Below, one piece after another: positions 53,227 through 61,851 of a DNA stretch of 64,000 nucleotides (position 1 is the first letter of the stretch; the number at the start of each line of letters is the position of its first letter). The stretch is from Herbaspirillum sp. SJZ106 (GTDB lineage Bacteria > Pseudomonadota > Gammaproteobacteria > Burkholderiales > Burkholderiaceae_D), in contig NZ_VFNI01000006.1 of assembly GCF_006715495.1 (NCBI RefSeq), positions 1-64,000 of the forward strand, in the 5' to 3' direction. A model generated the notes under the pieces. It saw only the letters and a program-made list of their open reading frames with translations. It searched no databases and was not told the origin of the DNA. A program made the translations under genes and the position numbers.

Positions 53227-56200
53227 ATGTCCGTTACCAAGCCTTCCACTCCAGCCCCTTCCGGCAAGCCGCCACGGGCGGCCCGCCCCGATGTTCCGCC
53301 TGCCGTGCGCAATCCCTTGCCGCCGGTCACGTTCCCGGAGGAATTGCCGGTTTCCGGCCGCCGCCATGAAATCGCCGAGGCGCTGCGGCAGCACCAGGTC
53401 ATCATCGTCAGCGGCGAGACCGGTTCCGGCAAGACGACCCAGCTTCCCAAGATCTGCCTGGAGCTCGGGCGCGGTGAAAAAGGGTTGATCGGCCACACGC
53501 AGCCGCGCCGTATCGCGGCTTCGTCGACCGCCAAGCGCATTGCGCAGGAGTTGAATTCGCCGCCGGGCGAACTGGTCGGCTACAAGGTGCGTTTCAATGA
53601 CACCTTGTCCAAGGGGGCCTGGATCAAGCTGATGACCGACGGCATCCTGCTGGCCGAGACCCAGACCGATCCGCTCTTGCGCCAGTACGACACCATCATC
53701 ATCGACGAGGCGCATGAACGCAGCCTCAACATCGATTTCCTGCTCGGTTACCTGAAGCAGCTGTTGCCCAAGCGTCCCGACCTGAAGGTGATCATCACCT
53801 CGGCGACCATCGACGCCGACCGCTTCGCCCGCCACTTCGGCCGCGAAGTCAAAGGCGCGCAGGGGCCCGAGATCGTGCCGGCGCCGGTGATCGAGGTCTC
53901 CGGCCGTTTGTATCCGGTGGAGATCCGTTACCGTCCGATCGACAATGCCGACCGCAGCGGCGCCAGCCAGGTCAGCGCCGAGGTGGCGCAGGCGCGCGCC
54001 CGCGCCGAAGGCCGGGCATCGCAGGCGCAGAAAGACCGCGAGCAGCGCGACCTGATGGATGCGGTGGTGGATGCGGTCGACGAACTGGCGCGCATCGGCT
54101 CCGGCGACGTGCTGGTGTTCCTGCCCGGCGAGCGCGAGATCCGCGACGCCGCCGAGGCGCTGCGCAAGCACCATCCGCCGCATGTGGAGATCTTGCCGCT
54201 GTTCGCGCGCCTGTCGGCGCAGGAGCAGGAGCGCGTCTTCAAGATCAGCAACGCGCGCCGCATCGTGCTGGCGACCAACGTCGCCGAGACTTCGCTGACG
54301 GTGCCGGGCATCCGTTATGTGGTCGATGCCGGGCTGGCGCGTGTGAAGCGCTACAGCTACCGCAACAAGGTCGAACAATTGCAGATCGAGCCGGTGGCGC
54401 AGTCGGCCGCCAACCAGCGCGCCGGCCGTTGCGGCCGGGTGGCGGCAGGCGTGTGCATCCGCCTGTACGACGAACAGGATTTCCTGCAGCGCCCCAGGTT
54501 CACCGAGCCGGAAATCCTGCGTTCTTCGCTGGCTTCGGTCATCTTGCGGATGAAGTCGCTGCACCTGACCGATGTCGAAACTTTCCCCTTCATCGAGCCG
54601 CCGCTGGGCCGCGCGATTGCCGACGGCTATCAGTTGCTGCAGGAACTGGGCGCGGTGGAAGAACAGGATGGCGTCAACCGCCTGACGTCGCTGGGCAAGC
54701 AGCTGGCCAAGTTGCCGCTGGACCCGCGCGTAGGCCGCATGATCCTGGCTGCGCGCGACAACGCCTGCCTGACCGAACTGCTGGTCATTGCCGCCGCACT
54801 GTCGGTGCAGGACCCGCGCGACCGGCCCATGGACGCGCAGAACGCGGCCGACAACGCGCACAAGAAATTCGCCGATGAGAAGTCCGAATTCGCCAGTTAC
54901 CTCAAGATCTGGAAGTGGTTCGAAGACGCCATCGCGCACAAGAAGTCCAATCGCCAGCTACAGGAACATTGCCGCGAGAACTTCCTCTCGCAGTTGCGCT
55001 TGCGCGAATGGCGCGATGTCCATTCGCAGTTGCTGACCATCGTCAAGGAGCAGGGCTGGCGTCTCAACGAAGCGCCTGCGACGTATGACCAGTTGCATCT
55101 GGCGTTGCTGACGGGCTTGCTCGGCAACATCGGTTTCAAGTCGGAAGACGATGCCCAATACCTGGGCGCGCGCGGCATCAAATTCAATATCTGGCCGGGT
55201 TCGCACCTGACCAAGAAGCCGGGCCGCTGGGTGATGGCGGCCGAGCTGGTCGATACCGCGCGCCTGTATGCGCGCTGCGTGGCCAATATCCAGCCGGAAT
55301 GGCTGGAAAAGATCGGCGGCCACCTGCTGAAGAAATCCTGGGGCGAACCGCGCTGGGAAAAGCGCGCCGCGCAGGTCACCGCTTCCGAGCGCGCCACCTT
55401 GTACGGCCTGGTGGTGTACAGCCAGCGTCGCATCAATTACGGCAACATCAACCCGGACGAGGCGCGCGAGATCTTCATCCGCGACGGGCTGGTGGGCGGC
55501 GATTTCGATACCCGGGCGCCGTTCTTCGCGCACAACCAGAAGCTGGTGCGCGAGATAGAGAACCTGGAACACAAGTCGCGCCGCCTGGACGTGTTGGTGG
55601 ACGATGAACTGATCATCGCCTTCTACGACAAGCTGATCCCGGCCGGGATCTGCAATGGCGTCGATTTCGAGAAGTGGCACAAGCAGGCCACCGCCGCCGA
55701 TCCCAAGCTGCTGTACCTGAACCGCGACGACCTGATGCGCCACGAGGCGGCCGGCGTTACCACCGAGCTGTTTCCCAAGACCATGAACGTGGCCGGCATC
55801 GCGATGGCGCTGTCCTACCATTTCGAGCCGGGCGCCACGCGTGATGGCGTGACGCTGACCGTGCCGCTGTATGCGCTCAACCAGGTGTCGGCCGACCGCT
55901 GCGAATGGCTGGTGCCGGGCATGTTGAAGGAAAAGGTGCATCTGCTGCTGAAATCGCTGCCGCAAAAGCTGCGTCGCCACTGCGTGCCGCTGCCGGATTA
56001 TGCGGCCAAGTTCTGCGAGCGCATGGAAGAGCGCAAGATCTTCGGCCGCGGCAACCTGATCGATGCCATCATCGCCGACATCCGCGAGCAGATCACCATC
56101 CTGGTCAAGCCCAGCGACTTCAAGCAGGAGACGCTGCCGGCGCACCATGCGATGAATTTCAAGATCGTCGACGAGCATGGCCGCCAACTGGAGATGGGCC

Positions 56201-57249
56201 GCAATCTCGCCGCCCTGCAAGCCGAATTCGGCGGCCAGGCGCGCCAGCAGTTCCAGAAGCTGGCCGAGCAGGTGGCGATTGCGCCGCGCGACGAGGACGA
56301 GGGCAACGACGTACCGCAATCTGCAAAGCCGGCACAAGGTGCCGCAGCCAAGCCGTCCGCCGCTGCCGCGCCTGTTTCATCCGGCGAGTACAGCAACCTG
56401 ACCGGCTGGAGTTTCGGCGAATTGCCTGAACTGCTGGAAATCACGCGTGGCGCCGGCAAGCAGGCGCAGACGCTGATCGGCTTCCCGGCGCTGGTGGACC
56501 GCAAGACGCATTGCGACCTGGAAGTGTTCGACGACCCGGCCGAAGCGGCGCGCTTCCACTATGCAGGCCTGCGCCGCCTGTTCGCGTTGCAGATGAAGGA
56601 ACAGCTGAAGTACCTGGAAAAGAACATTCCCGGCCTGCAGCAGATGGGCATGCAGTTCATGGCGTTGGGAACGCAGGAGGAATTGCGCGACCAGATCCTC
56701 AATGCCGGCCTGGAGCGCGCCTTCCTGCAAGACCCGTTGCCGAAGAATGCCGACGAGTTCAACAAGCGCAAGGAGGAAGGCAAGGCGCGCCTGGGCCTGC
56801 TGGTCAATGAAATCGCGCGCCTGGCCGGCCAGATCCTGGCCGAGTACCACTCGCTGCCCAAAAAATTGCAGGGCATCAAGGCGCATGCCCAGGCGGCGGC
56901 CGATATCCAGTCCCAGCTTGCGCAGCTGGTCGGCAAGCATTTCGTGGCCGAGACCGACTACGCCAACCTGACGCACTATCCGCGTTACCTGAAAGCCATC
57001 AACGTACGGCTGGACAAGCTGCGCGCCGACCCCGCGCGCGATACGCGCCTGCTGGCCGAATGGAACCAGGTGGCGCTGCCTTACCAGCGCGGCCTGAAAG
57101 AGCGCGCCGGACGCGCCGACCCCAAGATGACCGAATTCCGCTGGATGCTGGAAGAGTTGCGCGTATCGCTCTATGCGCAGGAGTTGAAGACGCCGATGCC
57201 GGTGTCGGTCAAGCGGCTGCAGAAGGTGTGGGAGAGCATGCAGCGGTGA
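53227..57249 (+). CDS. hrpA: ATP-dependent RNA helicase HrpA (DEAH box)
   Basis: 1340 residues. Walker A is VSGETGSGKTTQLPK, the DEAH box TIIIDEAHERSLNID, motif III TSATID, motif V TNVAETSLTVPGIRYV and motif VI QRAGRCGRV. HA2/OB regions and the long HrpA-specific C-terminal DUF3418 (to LYAQELKTPMPVSVKRLQKV) follow. It remodels RNA and rescues stalled ribosomes. ATG 53227 is chosen; the frame extends 45 residues upstream without support. It is followed by an AT-rich gene on the other strand. Confidence 0.95.
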   Translation: MSVTKPSTPAPSGKPPRAARPDVPPAVRNPLPPVTFPEELPVSGRRHEIAEALRQHQVIIVSGETGSGKTTQLPKICLELGRGEKGLIGHTQPRRIAASSTAKRIAQELNSPPGELVGYKVRFNDTLSKGAWIKLMTDGILLAETQTDPLLRQYDTIIIDEAHERSLNIDFLLGYLKQLLPKRPDLKVIITSATIDADRFARHFGREVKGAQGPEIVPAPVIEVSGRLYPVEIRYRPIDNADRSGASQVSAEVAQARARAEGRASQAQKDREQRDLMDAVVDAVDELARIGSGDVLVFLPGEREIRDAAEALRKHHPPHVEILPLFARLSAQEQERVFKISNARRIVLATNVAETSLTVPGIRYVVDAGLARVKRYSYRNKVEQLQIEPVAQSAANQRAGRCGRVAAGVCIRLYDEQDFLQRPRFTEPEILRSSLASVILRMKSLHLTDVETFPFIEPPLGRAIADGYQLLQELGAVEEQDGVNRLTSLGKQLAKLPLDPRVGRMILAARDNACLTELLVIAAALSVQDPRDRPMDAQNAADNAHKKFADEKSEFASYLKIWKWFEDAIAHKKSNRQLQEHCRENFLSQLRLREWRDVHSQLLTIVKEQGWRLNEAPATYDQLHLALLTGLLGNIGFKSEDDAQYLGARGIKFNIWPGSHLTKKPGRWVMAAELVDTARLYARCVANIQPEWLEKIGGHLLKKSWGEPRWEKRAAQVTASERATLYGLVVYSQRRINYGNINPDEAREIFIRDGLVGGDFDTRAPFFAHNQKLVREIENLEHKSRRLDVLVDDELIIAFYDKLIPAGICNGVDFEKWHKQATAADPKLLYLNRDDLMRHEAAGVTTELFPKTMNVAGIAMALSYHFEPGATRDGVTLTVPLYALNQVSADRCEWLVPGMLKEKVHLLLKSLPQKLRRHCVPLPDYAAKFCERMEERKIFGRGNLIDAIIADIREQITILVKPSDFKQETLPAHHAMNFKIVDEHGRQLEMGRNLAALQAEFGGQARQQFQKLAEQVAIAPRDEDEGNDVPQSAKPAQGAAAKPSAAAAPVSSGEYSNLTGWSFGELPELLEITRGAGKQAQTLIGFPALVDRKTHCDLEVFDDPAEAARFHYAGLRRLFALQMKEQLKYLEKNIPGLQQMGMQFMALGTQEELRDQILNAGLERAFLQDPLPKNADEFNKRKEEGKARLGLLVNEIARLAGQILAEYHSLPKKLQGIKAHAQAAADIQSQLAQLVGKHFVAETDYANLTHYPRYLKAINVRLDKLRADPARDTRLLAEWNQVALPYQRGLKERAGRADPKMTEFRWMLEELRVSLYAQELKTPMPVSVKRLQKVWESMQR

Positions 57250-57293
57250 AGAAAAATAGATTCGGAGCTTTTGTGTTGGCTAATTGACTTTAC

Positions 57294-58448
57294 TTATCCT
57301 CCGGCAGTATTGGTACTAGCAGATATTTCAAGAGCGTGAAGTGCTGGATGGCGTACGCTCCCAATTTTGTGGGCAATGTAGTCAATTAAGGGAAGTTCTA
57401 CGCATTTTTTCTTTTGTTTCGATAAGACTAATACCAAGCCAAATCCTAACCTTTGAATGTCTTCCTCAGAAAGATCTGCATAGTCAGCACATTTGATGAC
57501 CCAATTCATATTGGCATTGATGTTTAGATTGATACTGATACCTTCTTTGAGAGCTGTCATGCAGATAGTGACAAACCCTTCACTGCCCATGATTTGCTCA
57601 AAGATTGGATCCTTCATCCTTTGGAGATCGGGAATTCCATTAATTGCTGGCATAGGATCATCAGGACGGAGATGTAAGGCCTTTTGCAATTCTTTCCGAT
57701 AGGTCGTCTGTAGCGTTTTTTCTCCAAATAAGGAAGAGGCAATTCCAATTGCCAGTTTGGCCAAGAATCGAGTATCGAAGTTTATATTTGAAGAGAATTG
57801 AATTGGCAAAGGATCACCTTGCAGCCTCTCTCGAAGAAAGAATTCAGCTCTTCTGGCATCAATATCGTCTGGCTTCGCAAATCCGATCTGACTCATATCG
57901 AAACCTTCAACTATTGAACAACAAATCTTTTTTACCCTTTTTCTGCTGGCGAACGAATCTCTAAATGCTAATAACGTTTTTCTAGTATTCGTGGTAGTAC
58001 GTTGAGAGAACATGAAATATGCTCGGGTCTTGACTGATTTTGTGGTGATGGGATTGCCTCCGCTATACCAATAGAGATTTTCGTCTTTAGGTCTGATCCA
58101 GTAAATTTGTTCACCTGATGGGCCAAGCCATGATTCGCATACTTCTTCGGCCTGAATTTCTGGAACAGCTAGATCTTTCACCACTCCCATGCAGAGGAGT
58201 GGAAGACCAACGTCATCTTCAGGCGAATAGGTCTTATGAGCGCAAAGTGATAGCGACTGTGATACGCGCCAATCTTTTTCAAAACTTGCATCTACAAATA
58301 ATCCTAAATTGTTATTACATTGGCGGCATACGTTGTACGTCTTGAACCTATCTGGGGCATAGGCTCCTCCTAGAAATTGCGGAATTGTGTGCTCAAGGGA
58401 GATTTGCTTTTCATTAATCAACCCGTAGCAATATATGCATTGCCTCAT
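57294..58448 (-). CDS. Lone HNH-type nuclease-like protein in AT-rich island
   Basis: 384 residues. The N-terminus has an HNH-type zinc site: C-x2-C in MRQCIYCYG, then ISLEHTIPQFLGG with the catalytic His, and YNVCRQCNNNLG with the closing C-x2-C and N. The remaining ~320 residues (with EFFLRERLQGDPLPIQFSSN and a hydrophobic segment around LAKLAIGIASSLFG) match nothing I know. G+C is clearly below its neighbours, roughly 40 % by eye, with frequent AT-rich codons. It sits alone between hrpA and dcd. ATG 58448 starts the HNH; 26 more residues are open upstream. Probably acquired; a defence or mobile-element nuclease is possible but unproven. Confidence 0.7.
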   Translation of the reverse strand: MRQCIYCYGLINEKQISLEHTIPQFLGGAYAPDRFKTYNVCRQCNNNLGLFVDASFEKDWRVSQSLSLCAHKTYSPEDDVGLPLLCMGVVKDLAVPEIQAEEVCESWLGPSGEQIYWIRPKDENLYWYSGGNPITTKSVKTRAYFMFSQRTTTNTRKTLLAFRDSFASRKRVKKICCSIVEGFDMSQIGFAKPDDIDARRAEFFLRERLQGDPLPIQFSSNINFDTRFLAKLAIGIASSLFGEKTLQTTYRKELQKALHLRPDDPMPAINGIPDLQRMKDPIFEQIMGSEGFVTICMTALKEGISINLNINANMNWVIKCADYADLSEEDIQRLGFGLVLVLSKQKKKCVELPLIDYIAHKIGSVRHPALHALEISASTNTAGG

Positions 58449-58548
58449 GATGTATTTAGGTACGCTGATATATAAGTAAGACGCGATGCCGTAATTTACT
58501 CTGGTTTTTCGCGTAAAATCACGCATCTTCAGAGATTGTCAAAACACC

Positions 58549-59118
58549 ATGTCTATCAAGTCAGATAAGTGGATCCGCCGCATGGCCGAGCAGCAGGGCA
58601 TGATCGAGCCCTTTGAGCCGGGCCAGATCCGCACCTCCGTCGATGGCGCCAAGATCGTGTCTTATGGCACGTCGTCGTATGGCTACGATATCCGTTGCGC
58701 CAACGAATTCAAGATCTTCACCAACATCAATTCCACCATCGTCGATCCCAAGAACTTCGACGAGAAGTCCTTCGTGGACTTCAAGGGCGATGTCTGCATC
58801 ATCCCGCCGAATTCCTTCGCGCTGGCGCGCACCGTAGAGTACTTCCGCATCCCGCGCAGCGTGCTGACGATCTGCCTGGGCAAGTCGACGTACGCGCGCT
58901 GCGGCATCATCGTCAACGTCACGCCTTTTGAGCCGGAGTGGGAAGGTTACGTCACGCTGGAGTTCTCCAACACGACGCCACTGCCAGCCAAGATCTACGC
59001 CGGCGAAGGCTGCGCGCAGGTGCTGTTCTTCGAGAGCGATGAAATCTGCGAAACCTCGTACAAGGATCGTGGCGGCAAGTACCAGGGCCAGCATGGCGTG
59101 ACGCTGCCCAAGACCTGA
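58549..59118 (+). CDS. dcd: dCTP deaminase Dcd
   Basis: 189 residues. [20 protein letters not shown] with the catalytic Glu region, then [20 protein letters not shown], is diagnostic. It deaminates dCTP to dUTP for dTTP supply. The start [15 protein letters not shown] is typical. The AT-rich flank ends just before this gene, so its own promoter must lie in the short divergent gap (58449-58548). A repeat element is inserted in its terminator. Confidence 0.96.
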   Translation: MSIKSDKWIRRMAEQQGMIEPFEPGQIRTSVDGAKIVSYGTSSYGYDIRCANEFKIFTNINSTIVDPKNFDEKSFVDFKGDVCIIPPNSFALARTVEYFRIPRSVLTICLGKSTYARCGIIVNVTPFEPEWEGYVTLEFSNTTPLPAKIYAGEGCAQVLFFESDEICETSYKDRGGKYQGQHGVTLPKT

Positions 59119-59164
59119 ACGTCCGATTGGGCAATCAGGGTCAGGAAAGGGCCTCCGCTTGGAG

Positions 59165-59375
59165 TAATGCCGTTCAGTTAAATGCTGAACGGCATTTTTG
59201 TTTGTGCAGTTCAGACTCCGTTCGCCCTGAGTAGCTGCGCAGCAGCGTATCGAAGGGCCGGCAAGACCGGGAATGCTGGCACGCTGCGCTGGCTTCGATA
59301 CGGCCTTGGCGGGCCTACTCAGCCCGAACGGGCTCTGATGAATACCTCAGAATTAGCCTTGACTGAACGGCGTTA
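59165..59375 (+). repeat. MITE-like repeat, copy 3
   Basis: About 211 bp, ends TAATGCCGTTCAGTTAAA and CTTGACTGAACGGCGTTA, same orientation and interior as copies 1 and 2. The flanks GGGCCTCC (left) and GGAGGCC (right) pair with each other, so it appears to lie in the loop of the dcd terminator. TA is present at both junctions. Confidence 0.87.
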
Positions 59376-59416
59376 CGTCGCTTGGAGGCCTTTGTCGTTT
59401 CAGCAGCGTCCCCAGG

Positions 59417-60343
59417 CTAGCGTTTTTTCTGCGCCGCGCTCAGCTTCAGGGCTTCGCTGCGCATCAGCGCCACCGCGCCGCCGATTTCTCCTTCGCGGTA
59501 GGCCAGGTGCAGGGGCGCCTTCAGCGCCGGCGCATCGTTGAGCTTGAGATAGGTCACGCCTTCGGCGCTGATGCGCATCATCGATGCCGGAATCACCGCG
59601 ACCCCCAGGCCGGCTGCGACCAGGCTCAGCGTCGACAGGTTCTTGCGCGCCTCCTGCGTCACGCGCGGGCTGAAGCCGGCGCTGCGGCAGGCGGCGATGA
59701 TGGTGTCGTACAGGCCGGGGCCGCTGGGGCGGCGCGTCATGATGAAGGATTCATCGGCCAGTGCCGACAGCGCGATGCTCTTCTTGTGGCCCTTGCCTGC
59801 CAGTCGATGGTCGGCGGGGAGGGCGGCCACCATTTCTTCGACCAGCACGGTTTCCATCACGATGCCGGTGGCGTCGCCCACCGGGGAGCGCACGAAGGCC
59901 AGGTCCAGCTGCTTCTTGCGGATCGCCTCGACCAGCTCGGCGGTGTTGGTTTCTTCCACCGTCAGCGCTACATCCGGCGCCGCGGCGCGGAAGGCGCGGA
60001 TCACGGCCGGCACGAACGGGTGCAGCGACGCCGATTCGGTAAAGCCGACCGCGATGCGCCCCATCTTGCCCTGGGCGATGCGGCGTACACCGGCCACCGT
60101 GGCATCCACCTGCGCCAGGATGGTGCGTGCATCGTCCAGCAGGGCGGCGCCGCTTTCGGTCAGTTCCATGCCGCGCGGCATGCGGTTGAACAAGGTCACG
60201 CCGAGTTCTTTCTCCAGTACGCGGATTTGCTGCGACAGCGGCGGTTGCTGGATGCCGATGCGCAGGGCGGCCTTGGTCAGGTGGCCCTCTTCGGCCACGG
60301 CGATGAAGTAGCGCAGCAGGCGCAAATCGATGTGTGGTGACAT
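59417..60343 (-). CDS. LysR-family regulator divergent from chromate transporter genes
   Basis: 308 residues from ATG 60343. The HTH (about 5-65) is LRLLRYFIAVAEEGHLTKAA and IQQPPLSQQIRVLEKELGV, then an effector domain with GRIAVGFTESASLHPFVPAV. It resembles the BenM/CatM/AlsR subgroup. The divergent arrangement with the chr genes suggests control of that pair. The much longer upstream frame is an artefact over the chr promoter region. Confidence 0.88.
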   Translation of the reverse strand: MSPHIDLRLLRYFIAVAEEGHLTKAALRIGIQQPPLSQQIRVLEKELGVTLFNRMPRGMELTESGAALLDDARTILAQVDATVAGVRRIAQGKMGRIAVGFTESASLHPFVPAVIRAFRAAAPDVALTVEETNTAELVEAIRKKQLDLAFVRSPVGDATGIVMETVLVEEMVAALPADHRLAGKGHKKSIALSALADESFIMTRRPSGPGLYDTIIAACRSAGFSPRVTQEARKNLSTLSLVAAGLGVAVIPASMMRISAEGVTYLKLNDAPALKAPLHLAYREGEIGGAVALMRSEALKLSAAQKKR

Positions 60344-60446
60344 ATCGGTTAAATATGGATTGAGTATCTGACATATATTAGACAAAAACCCTCCCCGGGA
60401 GTAGCCTTTCATTCGTGCGGCAATGGCGCCGCAGCAGCATTGCGAG

Positions 60447-61151
60447 ATGAACATGAGCACTTCCAAACATACCCAGGCCAACGCCGCGGCCGTAACCGAT
60501 GCACCCGATGCGCACAATGCGCAGGGTGGACAAACGGCAGGCTTCACCCCACCCACTTCCAAAGAACTGTTCCTGGGCTTCCTCGGCCTGGGCATGACCG
60601 CTTTCGGCGGCGCGCTGCCGCTGGCGCACCGAATGGTGGTCGAGCGCCGGCGCTGGCTGTCCGAAGCCGAATTCGTGGAATTGCTTGGCCTGTGCCAGTT
60701 CCTGCCGGGCGGCAACATCATCAACCTGTCGGTGGCGCTGGGCATGAAATTCCGCGGCGTCAAGGGCGCGCTGGCGGCGATCTTCGGGCTGATCGCGGTA
60801 CCCTCGGCGGTGGTGGTGGTGCTGGGCATCATCTACCAGCATTACCAGCACGATCCCAACGTCAAGCACCTGTTCGCCGGCCTGGCCGCGGCGGCGGCCG
60901 GCCTGCTGATCCAGATGGCGGTGAAGATCGCGCTGCCGCTGCGCAAGAACCTGGTGCTGGCGGCGGTGGCCATCGTCTGTTTCGTGGCGATCGCTTTCTT
61001 GCGGATTCCGCTGCTGTGGGTGATGCTGGTGATGACGCCCATCAGCGTGCTGCTGACGGCGCGCTACGGCGATAGGTTCTCCGCCAAGCCGCAAGTTGCG
61101 GCGGAGAAGGCAACCGTGGGCAAGGAAACGGCGAAGGAGGGCGCGAAATGA
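60447..61151 (+). CDS. Chromate transporter family protein, first half (short ChrA)
   Basis: About 234 residues. A polar N-terminus is followed by one CHR domain: GFLGLGMTAFGGALPLAHRM, then CQFLPGGNIINLSVALGMKF, with about six membrane segments. It is a short-type ChrA subunit (PF02417), acting as a pair with the next gene. Reported substrates are chromate or sulfate. Start choice between ATG 60447 and 60453 is open. The C-terminal tail is charged. Confidence 0.87.
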   Translation: MNMSTSKHTQANAAAVTDAPDAHNAQGGQTAGFTPPTSKELFLGFLGLGMTAFGGALPLAHRMVVERRRWLSEAEFVELLGLCQFLPGGNIINLSVALGMKFRGVKGALAAIFGLIAVPSAVVVVLGIIYQHYQHDPNVKHLFAGLAAAAAGLLIQMAVKIALPLRKNLVLAAVAIVCFVAIAFLRIPLLWVMLVMTPISVLLTARYGDRFSAKPQVAAEKATVGKETAKEGAK

Positions 61152-61678
61152 GCCAGACCCTGATTGCGTTGGCTGTCATCATGACCCAGCTCTCGGTGCT
61201 GGCTTTCGGCGGCGGCAACACCATCCTGCCGGAGATGCAGCGCCAAGTGGTGGAAGTCCATCACTGGATGTCGGCCGAAGACTTCAGCGCGCTGTTCGCG
61301 CTGGGCCAGGCCGCTCCCGGCCCCAACCTGATGGTGGTGACCCTGGTCGGCTGGCACGTGGCCGGCTTCTGGGGAATGCTGGTGACCACCTTCGCCAAGT
61401 TCGGCCCGTCTTCGCTGATCACCATCATCATGCTGCACATGTGGGAGCGTTTCAAGGACAAGCCGTGGCGCCGCCATGTGCAGGCCGGCCTGTTGCCGGT
61501 GACCGGCGGACTGGTGGCGGCCAGCGCCTTGCTGATCGCCCAGGCCTCGATCACCCATGGTTTCCTGGCCGCGATCACCGCCGCCACCGCCGTCATCGCG
61601 TTGAAGACCAAGATCCATCCGTTGTGGCTGCTGTTCGGCGGCGCGCTGGCCGGGTATTTCTATCTCGGTTCGTTCTAA
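61148..61678 (+). CDS. Chromate transporter family protein, second half (short ChrA)
   Basis: 176 residues, the second CHR domain: LSVLAFGGGNTILPEMQRQV, then ALGQAAPGPNLMVVTLVGWH, and about six membrane segments. It overlaps the first chr gene by 4 bases (ATGA), so the two are translated together, probably forming an antiparallel heterodimer. The stop codon overlaps the terminator stem. Confidence 0.88.
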   Translation: MSQTLIALAVIMTQLSVLAFGGGNTILPEMQRQVVEVHHWMSAEDFSALFALGQAAPGPNLMVVTLVGWHVAGFWGMLVTTFAKFGPSSLITIIMLHMWERFKDKPWRRHVQAGLLPVTGGLVAASALLIAQASITHGFLAAITAATAVIALKTKIHPLWLLFGGALAGYFYLGSF

Positions 61679-61705
61679 GAACCTGTTTGAACAGGTTCTT
61701 ATTAT
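61677..61705 (+). terminator. Terminator-like hairpin overlapping the chr stop codon
   Basis: AAGAACCTGTT-TG-AACAGGTTCTT, an 11-bp stem whose first bases are part of the TAA stop. The tail ATTATT is weak. Confidence 0.6.
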
Positions 61706-61706
61706 T

Positions 61707-61774
61707 AGAACCATCAAAATAGAACCATCAGAATAGAACCATCAGAATAGAACCATCAGAATAGAACCATCAAA
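61707..61774. repeat. 14-bp tandem repeat, about 4.9 copies
   Basis: The unit AGAACCATCAGAAT is repeated with A/G variation at one position (AGAACCATCAAAAT in copy 1). It starts with AGAACC, the same bases as the preceding hairpin, suggesting slippage from that sequence. Confidence 0.9.
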
Positions 61775-61815
61775 GACAAAGCCGATACCGGCGCACGGTA
61801 TCGGCTTTGTCTTTT
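61772..61815. terminator. Terminator between chr genes and the decarboxylase
   Basis: AAAGACAAAGCCGATACC - GGCGCAC - GGTATCGGCTTTGTCTTT: a perfect 18-bp stem 37 bases after the decarboxylase stop. Confidence 0.85.
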
Positions 61816-61851
61816 CCGCAGCGCAGGCCAGGAGGCCTGGCGCATCGGGTC

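Noticed and set aside
61707..61774. CRISPR array between chr genes and the decarboxylase
   Set aside because: The 14-bp units are directly adjacent with no spacers, so this is a simple tandem repeat.
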